This document shows, piece after piece, positions 50,693-59,692 of a stretch of DNA of 64,000 nucleotides. The notes beneath the pieces are model-generated. The model was not told where the DNA came from and did no database searches. It was given only the letters and a program-made list of their open reading frames with translations. Made by a program: the position numbers and the translations under genes. Source of the stretch: CAZTPJ01 sp964614515 (lineage in GTDB: Bacteria; Planctomycetota; Phycisphaerae; Phycisphaerales; UBA1924). The DNA lies in assembly GCA_964614515.1 (NCBI GenBank), contig CAZTPJ010000008.1, positions 1 to 64,000 on the forward strand, written 5' to 3'. Each line of letters opens with the position of its first letter. Within the stretch, counting starts at the first letter, position 1.

Positions 50693-50776
50693 CTGCTGCG
50701 GCCTCGACGGTGCGGGTCTGATTGGACGAGAATCATCCCGCACTTCCCCGGGGGAATCAAGCGCGGGCGACGGAAT

Positions 50777-51118
50777 TCACGCCGTGCCGCCCGACTTTAC
50801 CGGCCCATCGCCCTCGGGTTCCGCGTCTTCACCCCCGCATTCGCCTTTGACAATCGCCTCATCACGTTCACCGGTCTTGTGATACGACAGTCGAGACTCG
50901 GCATACTGCTGCGGCGAGATTCTCAGGTCCGGCACTTCGCCGCGCTGGTGCTGGGCGTGCAAATGCTTCAGGAACGGCACGCACCACTGGCAACCAGTTC
51001 CGGCCGAGAGGCACTCCGAGATGAGCGACGCCACGGGCGGGTCTTCTCGCGCGAGATACGCGCGAATCTTTCGAAGCGAGACCCGAAAGCACAGGCAGAC
51101 ATGATCGTCCTGATCCAC
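50777..51118 (-). CDS. BFD-like [2Fe-2S] protein
   Basis: 113 residues. The first half has the BFD (bacterioferritin-associated ferredoxin) layout: VCLCFRVSLRKIRAYL and GTGCQWCVPFLKHL, with four Cys to hold a 2Fe-2S cluster. The second half (about 60-113) is acidic and unlike BFD. No bacterioferritin gene is visible here. Small iron-sulfur protein, probably involved in redox or iron release; exact role unknown. Confidence 0.8.
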   Translation of the reverse strand: MDQDDHVCLCFRVSLRKIRAYLAREDPPVASLISECLSAGTGCQWCVPFLKHLHAQHQRGEVPDLRISPQQYAESRLSYHKTGERDEAIVKGECGGEDAEPEGDGPVKSGGTA

Positions 51119-51157
51119 CCATAAGCCTATTCACACCGACGCGGGCTATCGTGCCCC

Positions 51158-51958
51158 ATGTCCCGCGTCACGGCCAACCTGTACAACCTGCCGCAGGTCT
51201 ACGACATCCTGCACGCGCCGGGAACTTCGCACGATGTGCAGGGTCTGGAGCGAATGGCCGCACGCTTCGTCCGCACTCGCCCTCGCAGCGGTCGAAGCGC
51301 AACCGACACATGGCTCGAACCCGCGTGCGGGACGGCACGCCTGCTCCGCGCCGCAGCCAGACGCGGCCACGCGGGCATCGGCTTTGATCTCAACGCCGCG
51401 ATGCTCGACTACGCCCGCCGTGCAGCGCCCCCGCCGCCGGCCGTGACCATCCGCCTCGAACTCGCCGACATGACCGACTTCGCCTCGATCGTCGGGGAGC
51501 GGTCGATCGACTTCGCCTTCAACCTCATCAACACGATCCGGCATCTGGAGTCGGACGCGGCCATGCTTGCGCACTTCGAGCAGATTTCGCGGGTTTTGCG
51601 CCCGGGGGGGGCGTACGCCGTGGGGATCGGATTATGCGTCTACGGCGTCGAACCGCCGACTGAGGACATCTGGCGAGCAGCGCGCGGGCGATGCCGCGTG
51701 ACACAGGTGATTCAATATGCGCCAGCGCCAAGCCGTCGCTCACGGTGGGAACAGGTCGTGTCGTCGATCACGGTGCGCACCCCGCGACAGACTCAGCACA
51801 TCGACTCAGCGTATCGCCTCCGCACCTATGACATGGCGCAGTGGCGACGGCTGATTGATCGCTCGGCCCTGACCGGCGCCGCGTGGGTCGATGAGTGGGG
51901 TTCGGAGATCGCGATGGTGCCCCCGGGGTATGCGATTCACGTCCTCAAGCCGCGTTGA
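51158..51958 (+). CDS. class I SAM-dependent methyltransferase
   Basis: 266 residues. SAM site motifs: WLEPACGTARLLRAAARRG (about 50, motif I with GTA in place of GxGxG) and GFDLNAAMLDYARR; DMTDFASI and FAFNLINTIRHL (motif II region), then RVLRPGGAYAVGI (motif III). Substrate not predictable. A G8 run (51604-51611) occurs within the PGG motif. ATG with no strong ribosome-binding sequence; starts 39 bp after the divergent BFD gene. Confidence 0.85.
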   Translation: MSRVTANLYNLPQVYDILHAPGTSHDVQGLERMAARFVRTRPRSGRSATDTWLEPACGTARLLRAAARRGHAGIGFDLNAAMLDYARRAAPPPPAVTIRLELADMTDFASIVGERSIDFAFNLINTIRHLESDAAMLAHFEQISRVLRPGGAYAVGIGLCVYGVEPPTEDIWRAARGRCRVTQVIQYAPAPSRRSRWEQVVSSITVRTPRQTQHIDSAYRLRTYDMAQWRRLIDRSALTGAAWVDEWGSEIAMVPPGYAIHVLKPR

Positions 51959-52003
51959 GGTCGGACTGCTTCCGGTCGCCGCAAACGCTGAGCCTGCGCG
52001 AGG

Positions 52004-52450
52004 TTACTCGCCATCCACCGCTCCACGTCGTCGCTTTCGCTCGCCGACGGCCTTCTTCGCTTCGAGTCGTCGTTCGACCGATGACCGCGAGGGGCGTGTC
52101 TTCCTGCGCGGCTTGGGCTTGACCAGCGCCTGCCTCACAAGCAACGCAAGGCGCTCGATGCAGCCATCTCGATTTCGCCCCTGCGAACGATGTTCATCAC
52201 ACACGATGAGCAACTCGCCTTCGCTCGTCAGCCACGGCTCGGCCAGCACCAGCAGCCGCGCCATCGCATCAGCGCGCAGCGGAACCTCGCCCGGCCAGAC
52301 GCGCATCTCCGCCTTGGTCTGCCGCTTGTTGACGTTCTGGCCGCCCGGACCGCGGCTCGCGGAGTACGAAAAACGCAGCCGATCCGCAGGGATGACCACG
52401 CCCGGCCCGAGCCTCACGCCGCGTTCGGAATGGTCGATCTGCTTGTCCAT
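52004..52450 (-). CDS. arfB: ArfB/YaeJ-like peptidyl-tRNA hydrolase
   Basis: 148 residues. A single release-factor-like domain with the catalytic SRGPGGQNVNKRQT motif (GGQ, about 41), which hydrolyses peptidyl-tRNA on stalled ribosomes. The C-terminal tail PKPRRKTRPSRSSVERR is strongly basic, as in ArfB, where it enters the mRNA channel. The ATG before DKQIDHSERGV is chosen; a longer frame is possible. Divergent from the following gene on the plus strand. Confidence 0.9.
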   Translation of the reverse strand: MDKQIDHSERGVRLGPGVVIPADRLRFSYSASRGPGGQNVNKRQTKAEMRVWPGEVPLRADAMARLLVLAEPWLTSEGELLIVCDEHRSQGRNRDGCIERLALLVRQALVKPKPRRKTRPSRSSVERRLEAKKAVGERKRRRGAVDGE

Positions 52451-52510
52451 GACGATTGTGCGCAGGCTCGCTACCCTCACCGGCACAATAGCCCCTTTGG
52501 AGGTCCGCGT

Positions 52511-53371
52511 GTGGTTCGCTTCATTCGATGCCTGCTGCTCATGTCCGCGCTGGTGGTTTCGGCCGCGTCGGCCGCAACCTCAACCATCGACGACACCGAT
52601 CCGCCCGCGGACGACATCCTCAAGGTTCGCAACCCCCTGACGATCTCGGTTGAGCCGCTGGTGATGTACATCACGCCCGGGGGACACTTTACGCTTCCTG
52701 GCGACGTTCGCGGCGGGCGCGACATCGACGTTGAGCATGTCAACGTCGACAGCCCGCGACTCTCTCCCGGGCTGCGCTTTGATCTGAACTATGGCAATTG
52801 GATCGCCTCCGCTTCAGGATTCACGTTCACCACGGATCGCGACACCTTGTCTCCGGTGGCGCGAGCCATCGGCGACCTTGACCTGGAGATCGACCAGCCC
52901 ATCAGCACCAAGTTCACCTTCTCCACCGCCGAAGCCTGGATCGGATACACCGTGGTGGACGGCTCGGCCGCACGCGAAGAGGGCGAGGAGGATGTGCTTC
53001 ACGCGGGCGTGGGATTGTTCGCCGGTGCGCGGGCCTACTGGATGGACATTGAACTGACCAATCCGCAGGGCACGGCCGAGGCGGACCCACTTTTCATCGA
53101 ACCGATCGTGGGGGTTGTGCTGACCGGGAGCGCGCTGGATCGCTATGAGGCCCGAGTTCGAATGTCGTTTGGCTATATGTCCACCGGCTCGGATACCTCG
53201 GCCTCGTTTCAGATCGAATCAGACTTGGCGGCGAAGATTGCGACCGGCATCAGCCTCGTGGCTGGATATCGCATGTTGATCGTTGATCTCGAACAGGGTG
53301 ATGTGATCGACAAGTTCGAATATCGCGGTTCGATGGCGGGGTTGCACGTCGGCCTGCGATTCAAGTTCTGA
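52511..53371 (+). CDS. exported outer-membrane-beta-barrel-like hypothetical protein
   Basis: 286 residues. Signal peptide from the GTG start (MVRFIRCLLLMSALVVSAASAA). The mature part alternates hydrophobic and polar residues with aromatic ends (FRFDLNYGNWIASASGFTFT; FGYMSTGSDTSASFQIESD), ending GLHVGLRFKF with the terminal Phe typical of outer-membrane barrels. No family recognised. Short gap to a convergent unknown gene. Confidence 0.6.
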   Translation: MVRFIRCLLLMSALVVSAASAATSTIDDTDPPADDILKVRNPLTISVEPLVMYITPGGHFTLPGDVRGGRDIDVEHVNVDSPRLSPGLRFDLNYGNWIASASGFTFTTDRDTLSPVARAIGDLDLEIDQPISTKFTFSTAEAWIGYTVVDGSAAREEGEEDVLHAGVGLFAGARAYWMDIELTNPQGTAEADPLFIEPIVGVVLTGSALDRYEARVRMSFGYMSTGSDTSASFQIESDLAAKIATGISLVAGYRMLIVDLEQGDVIDKFEYRGSMAGLHVGLRFKF

Positions 53372-53374
53372 GCT

Positions 53375-53782
53375 TCAGAGCCGCCGTCGCACGTCGGCGT
53401 CGATGCCCGGGCACCATCGCCTGACGGTCGCGGCGTCAAAGCGCGACGGAAGTTCATCGGCGTTAACGCAGTCCAGCAGCGCCTCGATCACCGCCTCGAT
53501 CACGCGCGACGGGGACTTCGTACCGCCGCACCAGTATTCATGATCCACCCATGCGAGCGAGACTTCGAGTCGCGAGGCGCTGGCGGACGCGGTCAGCCGG
53601 ATGTCGTACCGCCACCCACGATCGGTTTCGGCTTCATGCTCGACCAGGATGGCCGGGGCATCGGTCGCGGCGAAACGCGGCAAACGCTCGGCTCGTCGAG
53701 AAGGATCGTGATGTCGGGCGTCGCCATCCACACCGATCTCCAAAGCGGTCTGGCAGGCCGCGGTGCAGCCTGCCTCAATCAC
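53375..53782 (-). CDS. hypothetical protein
   Basis: 135 residues. The convincing part is about 45-135 (AILVEHEAETDRGWRYDIR, LEVSLAWVDHEYWCGGTKSP, SPSRVIEAVIEALL, ATVRRWCPGIDADVRRRL), a compact mixed alpha/beta protein with a short Cys-rich piece. No known family. A GTG at 53782 is the likely start; the open frame extends further but runs into the permease gene region. Divergent from the MacB-like permease by about 50 bp. Confidence 0.55.
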   Translation of the reverse strand: MIEAGCTAACQTALEIGVDGDARHHDPSRRAERLPRFAATDAPAILVEHEAETDRGWRYDIRLTASASASRLEVSLAWVDHEYWCGGTKSPSRVIEAVIEALLDCVNADELPSRFDAATVRRWCPGIDADVRRRL

Positions 53783-53834
53783 ACCGGTACTATTCGGCTG
53801 CAACCCCCGCGCTGTTGAGCCAGCACAATCCCCC

Positions 53835-55163
53835 ATGACCTTTCTCCTCGAAACCATCAAACTCGGCCTCACCAACCTGCGAATGCACCTGCTTCGCAGC
53901 ATTTTGACGGCCCTGGGCATCATTCTCGGCGTCGCCGCCGTCATCACCATGGTCAGCGTCGGCGAAGGCTCCAAGCGAGAGGCCCTGCGACAAATCGAAC
54001 GACTCGGGGCACGAAACATCATCGTCCGCTCCCAGCCACCGCCCGAACAGGTCCAGCAAGTCGGTGGGCAGGGTCGCCAGTTTGTGAATCGCTACGGCCT
54101 GACTCGCCTGGACCTGCAACGACTGCAAGAGAACTTGACTGACGCCGAGGCGCTCGTGCCCGTCAAGGCCGTGGGCGGGCAAGTGTTCCGAGGGAGCCGT
54201 CGCCAGACGAGCCAGGCGTTCGGAACGACGCCGCACCTGCTTCAGGCGGCGAACCTTCGCGTGGCGCGTGGGCGATATCTCAACCGATCGGACATGGATG
54301 AGCGGGCGATGGTGGCCGTGATCGGCAGCGAAGTCGCCAAGGAACTCTTCGGCATCGAAGACCCGCTGGGCGACACGCTGCGCATTGATGATCGGGCGTT
54401 TGTGGTCATCGGTGTGTTGTCGCCGGTTGGCCTGTCGGGGGGGGCTGGGGCGGCGCTGGTCGGGCGGGACCTGAATCTCGATGTGCATCTGCCCATGACC
54501 ACGGCCAACGCGATCTTCGGCGATGTCACCTTCCGCCGTCAGACCGGGACATTCAGCGCCAGCGAAGTCCAGGTCAGCGAGGTGTACATCACGGTTCCCA
54601 CAACGGAGCGTGTGCTCAGCGATGCCGAGCGGATACGGCGGATCCTGGAGATCCGACGCGAGGGACTCACGGACATCGGCCTGATCGTGCCGTATGAACT
54701 GCTCGAACAGGCGCGAAAGACGGCCTTGACGTGGCAGATCGTGTTTGGATTCGTGGCGAGCGTGGGCCTGATCGTCGGCGGCATCGGCATCATGAACATC
54801 ATGCTCGCGACGGTGACGGAGCGCACGCGAGAGATCGGCATCCGCCGTGCGCTGGGCGCCACCCGCAAACACATCGTCTGGCAGTTCCTCGTTGAAACCA
54901 GCGTACTCAGCGCCATCGGCGGTTTGCTCGGCGTGCTGCTGGGCGTGTGGGGAAGCGTGTTTCTCGGATGGGTCGTGCCGAGGCTCTCGGATCTTCCCGT
55001 CGTCGGCACGTTCTTTGACGAAATGACCATGCCCACGCAGGTGACCATGTGGTCGGTCGTCGTCGCGTTCATCGTGGCCACGGCCACCGGGCTGATCTTC
55101 GGCATCTACCCCGCCCGCAAGGCCGCATCACAGGATCCCATCGTCGCGCTGCGGCATGACTGA
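53835..55163 (+). CDS. MacB-like ABC transporter permease (FtsX family)
   Basis: 442-residue permease. One N-terminal helix (SILTALGIILGVAAVITMVSVG) is followed by a large periplasmic MacB domain (about 50-300) and three C-terminal helices (VGLIVGGIGIMNIMLAT, SVLSAIGGLLGVLLGVWG, VVVAFIVATATGLIFGIYP). The motif MNIMLATVTERTREIGIRRALGA is diagnostic of the FtsX/MacB group, which power lipoprotein, peptide or macrolide export. No ATPase or adaptor gene lies next to it, so the partner is elsewhere. A G8 run (54437-54444) sits in the periplasmic part. Confidence 0.9.
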   Translation: MTFLLETIKLGLTNLRMHLLRSILTALGIILGVAAVITMVSVGEGSKREALRQIERLGARNIIVRSQPPPEQVQQVGGQGRQFVNRYGLTRLDLQRLQENLTDAEALVPVKAVGGQVFRGSRRQTSQAFGTTPHLLQAANLRVARGRYLNRSDMDERAMVAVIGSEVAKELFGIEDPLGDTLRIDDRAFVVIGVLSPVGLSGGAGAALVGRDLNLDVHLPMTTANAIFGDVTFRRQTGTFSASEVQVSEVYITVPTTERVLSDAERIRRILEIRREGLTDIGLIVPYELLEQARKTALTWQIVFGFVASVGLIVGGIGIMNIMLATVTERTREIGIRRALGATRKHIVWQFLVETSVLSAIGGLLGVLLGVWGSVFLGWVVPRLSDLPVVGTFFDEMTMPTQVTMWSVVVAFIVATATGLIFGIYPARKAASQDPIVALRHD

Positions 55164-55183
55164 CGCGTGGATTTCTTGACGGT

Positions 55184-55206
55184 GGCACGGGCGTCTCGCC
55201 TGTGCC
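55184..55206. repeat. GGCACGGGCG-type palindrome
   Basis: Copy of the short palindromic family also at 35712 and 35746, lying 20 bp past the permease stop and near the end of the convergent mqnC gene. Confidence 0.7.
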
Positions 55207-55319
55207 CATCTGTCTTGACTTGTTTCAGTTGTTTGGATGTTCCGCGTCCATGGAGCCTCACGCATCGAGAGCGAAGGCATCGAAGTCGAAGCGACTTCGA
55301 TGGCACGAAAGGCAACGTG

Positions 55320-56783
55320 TCAGCGAGCCGGCGTTGCGACGCGGACGCGGGTGACCTTCGGCGCCTGGATGTGCAGCCGGCGCACGCGGTGCTGCGACCA
55401 GTCGCGCACACCCAGGTCGGGCGAGTCCGGCCCCGTCCACACACGCAGCAGGTCATACACATTGTCCCGCTGCGCCGGAATGAACCCCGCGCCGCGAATC
55501 AGGTGACACAGCAGCGCCTCATCCAGGCAATACGTCGTCCCCGCCGCGGATACCACGTTCTCCTCCATCATCACCGAACCCATGTCGCTCGCGCCGAACG
55601 CCAACGCCACCTGCCCGATGTGCGGCCCCATCGTCACCCAACTCGCCCCGATCGAATACACATTGTCGAGCATCAGTCGCGACAGTGCCTGCGTCCGCAG
55701 ATAATCCACCGCCCCGCTCATCCGCACGCGACGCCCGAACTCGCGATCTCCCACCGACTTCGCGTCAAACTCGATGCCCGTCGCCTTCAACGCCTCCCCA
55801 TCCGCGACATCCATCCACAGCGGCGAGAACGCATCAGCGACGACATCGCCGGGGAATGGTCCATCGGCCGGCGTCCAGTCAGGCACGCGGCCCAGCGGAG
55901 TGTTCTCGCGCTGGAACGGCCATGAAATGAACGAGACATAGTGGCCCGGCGCTGTATCATGTTCCCCTCGCCGCGCCTCGGCCAGCACGCGATCCTGCCA
56001 CGCGCGGACGAGGGACATGTGATGCACGCGATCCGCGATGCCCTCGATGTGTCCGAACATCATCGTGGCGCTGGTGAACATGCCCAGGGTGTGCGCGACG
56101 TACATCGTTGTCAGCCACGCCTGCGCATCGCACTTGCCAAGGCCGATCTTCCGCCGCACGCCCGGGGCGAAGATCTCCCCCCCCCCTCCGGGCACGCTGT
56201 CCAGCCCCGCATCCCGCAAGCGCCGCATGACCCAGCGAATCTTCGCCTCAAGCGAATCGCCCGGCGGATCAAAGAACCGGACGAACTCGATGAACTCCGG
56301 CGGGCTGAACCCATGCACATGCACGCCGGGGAACCGCGACTTGATCGCGCGCAGCAACTCCTCATACCACGACAGCGGCAGCGCCGGATTCATCCCCCCC
56401 TGCATGAGAATCTGCGTCCCGCCGATGCCAACCAGTTCCGCGATCTTGTCGAGCAGCGCTTCGTGGTCCAGCGTGTAGGCGTCGGCCTCGTCCCCATCGC
56501 GCCGAAACGCGCAGAACGTACACCGCGCCGAGCACACGTTCGTGTAGTTGATGTTCCGGTCGATCACGAACGTGCGGATCGCGTCGCCGTGGATCGCCCG
56601 GCACCGGGCATCGGCCCAGCGCCCGAGTTCCATCAGCGGCATCGTCTGGAAGATCTCCAACGCCTGCCGCGCCGTCAGCCGCGCCTCGCCCGCGACCACG
56701 GCCGTGAGCAACCCCTCATCCAGGCCGCTCAGTTCAGGCCGTGCTGGCGGGGGAGTCGTGCGGTGATGTGTTCGTGTGGCCAA
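55320..56783 (-). CDS. mqnC: cyclic dehypoxanthinyl futalosine synthase (radical SAM)
   Basis: 487 residues. Radical-SAM enzyme of the futalosine pathway to menaquinone. The cluster motif is CSARCTFCAFRRDG (about 87), with NINYTNVCSARC upstream. Family signatures: GGTQILMQGGMNPALP, FSPPEFIEF, SVPGGGGEIF, TSATMMFGHIEG and SFISWPFQRENTPLG, which separate MqnC from the related MqnE. It is longer than usual through an insertion near 330 (DAFSPLWMDVADG). The TTG at 56783, behind an AGGGGCAGG ribosome-binding sequence, is the start; the -10 box TATAGT (56846-56851, minus strand) excludes longer frames. C10 on the plus strand (56177-56186) encodes GGGG in the conserved loop. Other mqn genes are not nearby. 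Confidence 0.88.
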   Translation of the reverse strand: MATRTHHRTTPPPARPELSGLDEGLLTAVVAGEARLTARQALEIFQTMPLMELGRWADARCRAIHGDAIRTFVIDRNINYTNVCSARCTFCAFRRDGDEADAYTLDHEALLDKIAELVGIGGTQILMQGGMNPALPLSWYEELLRAIKSRFPGVHVHGFSPPEFIEFVRFFDPPGDSLEAKIRWVMRRLRDAGLDSVPGGGGEIFAPGVRRKIGLGKCDAQAWLTTMYVAHTLGMFTSATMMFGHIEGIADRVHHMSLVRAWQDRVLAEARRGEHDTAPGHYVSFISWPFQRENTPLGRVPDWTPADGPFPGDVVADAFSPLWMDVADGEALKATGIEFDAKSVGDREFGRRVRMSGAVDYLRTQALSRLMLDNVYSIGASWVTMGPHIGQVALAFGASDMGSVMMEENVVSAAGTTYCLDEALLCHLIRGAGFIPAQRDNVYDLLRVWTGPDSPDLGVRDWSQHRVRRLHIQAPKVTRVRVATPAR

Positions 56784-56845
56784 CGCCTGCCCCTCGCGCC
56801 GGCATCCCCGGCGGTGGTTCGCGGTTTTCAGGAACAACTGAAAAG

Positions 56846-56851
56846 ACTATA
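56846..56851 (-). promoter_or_regulatory. possible -10 box for mqnC
   Basis: TATAGT on the minus strand, about 63 bp upstream of the TTG start. A matching -35 is not obvious. The gap between the divergent genes (56784-57013) holds nothing else that I can support. Confidence 0.35.
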
Positions 56852-57013
56852 TCAGCCACCCCGGGTCCGGGCCAGACCCTGCTCGGCAGGGAAGACCGTC
56901 AGATAATCCCGCCCACCGGACCATCCGTCACATTGGGTCAAGTCTGCGGCCGCGCCCGCTTCAGCGTACGTCCCAAATTGCCGATTCGACACGGGATCCC
57001 GGAGGGCGATTGT

Positions 57014-57934
57014 GTGTCGGCCATGAAGCTCAAGCCCCATGTCTCACCTGCGCTCAAGCACCTTCGTCACAGCGTGACGATTTCGGCCGCGCTGGTGGCT
57101 TTGTGCGCGATCATTCAGATGCTCGTGTTCGGATTCGTCCATTTCACGGAAGTTCGATGGGTTGAAATCAAGCCCACGCCGAGCGTCGCCTCGCTGGCCG
57201 TGGTTGATGGCGCCAAAGCCGGCGATCCCGGAAACCCCGCGCGGCAGCGGCGAACGGTCGATGCGCAGGAGATCGCGGCCGAGCGCGTGCCGAGTCGATG
57301 GGCCCACACGCTCGAAGATTTCTCGGCGATCGCGGTGACGGTGGGTGTGATTTCGGCGTGTGTCTTCGCGGTGATGACGCTGCTGGCCGTGTGCGTGGCT
57401 TCGGGCGGAGCCGTGCCTGGGGTTGAGCGCGTGGTGGTCGCGTCGACGTGGGCGGTGGTGCTGGTGCTGCTCGCGTTGCCCTGGCGAGAGATGTTGGCCG
57501 CGATGCCGTTTCCGGGCATCTTCGGTTCGTATGCACTGTTGATCGGTTCGAGCGATGCGCCTTCGACGGGTGCGGCCAGGTTGTTCCTGACCTACCTCGG
57601 CTTGCCGCTTCTGGGCGTGATCGTCGCGGTGTACGCGCTGCTTCAGTTCCTGTCGGGCATCCGCGCGGGGATCATCGCGAACATGGTCAGCGAGGTCGAT
57701 GAAATGCTTGAGCGTGAGATCGCGGGGATTCGCACGCGAGGCGTGGGGTCAAACGTCGGCGTGCGCGGGGGTGGCGCGTTCTCACGAGCCATCGGTGAAC
57801 CGGCCGGTGCGCCGGCCGCGGACTTGCCGCCGCCGATTGATCGCGCCAAAGCCTTCCGCGACGCGGAAGAGGCCCGCGCTGAACGCGCTGCCGCCCGTGC
57901 TGGCGGCGATGGCGACTATCGACGCCCGCTGTAG
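57014..57934 (+). CDS. hypothetical multi-pass membrane protein
   Basis: 306 residues with about four to five membrane segments (TISAALVALCAIIQMLVFGF, SAIAVTVGVISACVFAVMTL, VVVASTWAVVLVLLALP, LFLTYLGLPLLGVIVAVYA) and an Ala/Arg/Glu-rich cytoplasmic tail. No recognised family. A GTG (57014) with GGAGGG seven bases upstream is the preferred start; ATG at 57023 is the alternative. Divergent from mqnC, followed closely by the DUF1569 gene. Confidence 0.6.
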   Translation: MSAMKLKPHVSPALKHLRHSVTISAALVALCAIIQMLVFGFVHFTEVRWVEIKPTPSVASLAVVDGAKAGDPGNPARQRRTVDAQEIAAERVPSRWAHTLEDFSAIAVTVGVISACVFAVMTLLAVCVASGGAVPGVERVVVASTWAVVLVLLALPWREMLAAMPFPGIFGSYALLIGSSDAPSTGAARLFLTYLGLPLLGVIVAVYALLQFLSGIRAGIIANMVSEVDEMLEREIAGIRTRGVGSNVGVRGGGAFSRAIGEPAGAPAADLPPPIDRAKAFRDAEEARAERAAARAGGDGDYRRPL

Positions 57935-57992
57935 TCTGACGCCCTTCGCGCCTGCAACGCGCCGACGCCGCCATGCGTAATACCATCCCCGC

Positions 57993-58487
57993 ATGGCCGA
58001 CACAAAGACCGCCAAGCGCCGCTCGATTCGATACAACTCGCTCGACGAACTGCTCGGCGATGCACGGCGACTCGTCCGCGCTGAAGAGCAGGGACGCCTG
58101 ACGCTCACCGGCAATTGGACGCTCGGACAAATCTTTGGACATCTTGCCGCGTGGATGTCGTATCCCTACGACGGCTTTCCCATAGGCAAGGCGCCGTGGT
58201 TCGTGCGGCTATTCGTCGGCATGCAGAAGAAAAAGTTCCTCACCAAGGGCCTGCCCGCGGGCGTGCGAATCCCGGGAACGCCCGACGGCACTTTCGCCGT
58301 CGAACGGCTGACCACGGCGGAGGGCATGCGCCGACTCGAGACGGCCGTGGCACGCATCAGAACCGGCGCAGCGCCGACCCATCCCAGCCCCGTGTTTGGT
58401 CCGATGACGCACGAGGAAGTCGTGCAAGGCAACCTCCGCCACGCGGAACTGCACATGAGTTTCGCGCATGAAACGGAGGCGCGATGA
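57993..58487 (+). CDS. DUF1569 (DinB-like) protein
   Basis: 164 residues. Four-helix-bundle-like protein: SIRYNSLDELLGDARRLVRA, NWTLGQIFGHLAAWMSY (with conserved His), FGPMTHEEVVQGNLRH, and AELHMSFAHE near the end. These His residues suggest a metal site as in DinB-like proteins. Function unknown. Stop overlaps the start of the acetyltransferase gene by 4 bp, so the two are coupled. Confidence 0.8.
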   Translation: MADTKTAKRRSIRYNSLDELLGDARRLVRAEEQGRLTLTGNWTLGQIFGHLAAWMSYPYDGFPIGKAPWFVRLFVGMQKKKFLTKGLPAGVRIPGTPDGTFAVERLTTAEGMRRLETAVARIRTGAAPTHPSPVFGPMTHEEVVQGNLRHAELHMSFAHETEAR

Positions 58488-59683
58488 CCGTCGAGCATCG
58501 CATCACTCCGCCGCGCAGCGAGGCCGACCTGAGCGCCGTGGCCCGCATGTTGTCCCTGGCGTTCGCCGGGCCGATCGAGGGCACGCGGCAGTTCATCGAC
58601 AACGCGCAGCCGGAGAACATCCGCGTGCTGCGGCGACTCGATGCCGCGGCAGATGCGCCCCTTGCGTGTTTCGTCCGCGTGCCGATGGGGCAGTTCTTCG
58701 GAGGGCGGCGTGTGCCGATGACCGGCATCGCGGGCGTGGCCGTGCCGCCCGAGTCACGCGGCCAGGGCACGGCCCTCGAACTCATGCGCGAAGCGCTGCG
58801 CGAGATCGCGCGCGATGGCACGCCGCTGTCTGCTTTGTACGCTTCCACGCAGACGCTGTATCGCCAGGTCGGCTATGAGCAGGCCGGACACCGGTTCACG
58901 ATCAAACTACCGCTGGATCGCATCGGCGTTCGCGATCGCGGGATGAGCGTGCGCGAACTGACGATGGAAGATCAACCGGCGATTGAGTCGTGCTATCGCA
59001 CGTTCGCGTCGGCGTTTGATGGGTTGCTGGATCGCGGGCCGTATCTGTGGCGTCGCGTGCGGAAGAACCGCGACGATGCGTACAACGGATTTGGCGTGTT
59101 CTCCGATGCTGGCGAACTCGAAGGCTACCTGTTCATGGTGCAGCGGCGAAACATGGACACCGGACGACACGATGTCGTGCTCTCGGATCTTGCGTATTTG
59201 ACGGCGCGAGCGGGACGTCGAGTGCTCGGGTTGCTCTCGGACTTCGCGACGGTCGGTGACGCGGTGATCTTCCACGGCGGGCCGATCCACCCGCTTCTCA
59301 CACTCATGCCACAGCAGCGCTATTCCGTCGAGAAGCGCGATTACTGGATGTTGCGGATCGTCAACCTACAGGATGCGATCGCGGCGCGGGGATATGCGCC
59401 CGGCGTCCACGGCCAGGTTCACATCCATGTCACCGACGATCTGTTGCCGGACAACGCTGGATCGTGGACGATCGCGGTGGCCGAAGGCCGCGGCCGTGCC
59501 GAACGCGGAGGGACTGGCCCTGCTCTTCGCATCGACATTCGCGCATTGGCCGCGATGTACAGCGGGTTGTATTCCGTGCGGCAGGCGCGCCTGGCGGGAC
59601 TGCTCGACGCGAGCGATGCAGAGTTGGCCGGCATGGAGGCGATTTTTCAACCATCAACGCCGTGGATGATCGACATGTTCTAG
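58484..59683 (+). CDS. Eis-like GNAT N-acetyltransferase with SCP2-type C-terminus
   Basis: 399 residues, the length of the Eis family. First GNAT domain has TGIAGVAVPPESRGQGTALE (acetyl-CoA site, about 78-100) and SALYASTQTLYRQVGYEQAG; a second, degenerate GNAT half follows; the C-terminal third (about 300-399) has the SCP2-like strands HIHVTDDLLPDN and GTGPALRIDIRALAAMYSG. Family members acetylate amines, for example aminoglycosides in mycobacteria; the substrate here is unknown. ATG overlaps the DUF1569 stop. Confidence 0.88.
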   Translation: MTVEHRITPPRSEADLSAVARMLSLAFAGPIEGTRQFIDNAQPENIRVLRRLDAAADAPLACFVRVPMGQFFGGRRVPMTGIAGVAVPPESRGQGTALELMREALREIARDGTPLSALYASTQTLYRQVGYEQAGHRFTIKLPLDRIGVRDRGMSVRELTMEDQPAIESCYRTFASAFDGLLDRGPYLWRRVRKNRDDAYNGFGVFSDAGELEGYLFMVQRRNMDTGRHDVVLSDLAYLTARAGRRVLGLLSDFATVGDAVIFHGGPIHPLLTLMPQQRYSVEKRDYWMLRIVNLQDAIAARGYAPGVHGQVHIHVTDDLLPDNAGSWTIAVAEGRGRAERGGTGPALRIDIRALAAMYSGLYSVRQARLAGLLDASDAELAGMEAIFQPSTPWMIDMF

Positions 59684-59692
59684 CCAGACATG

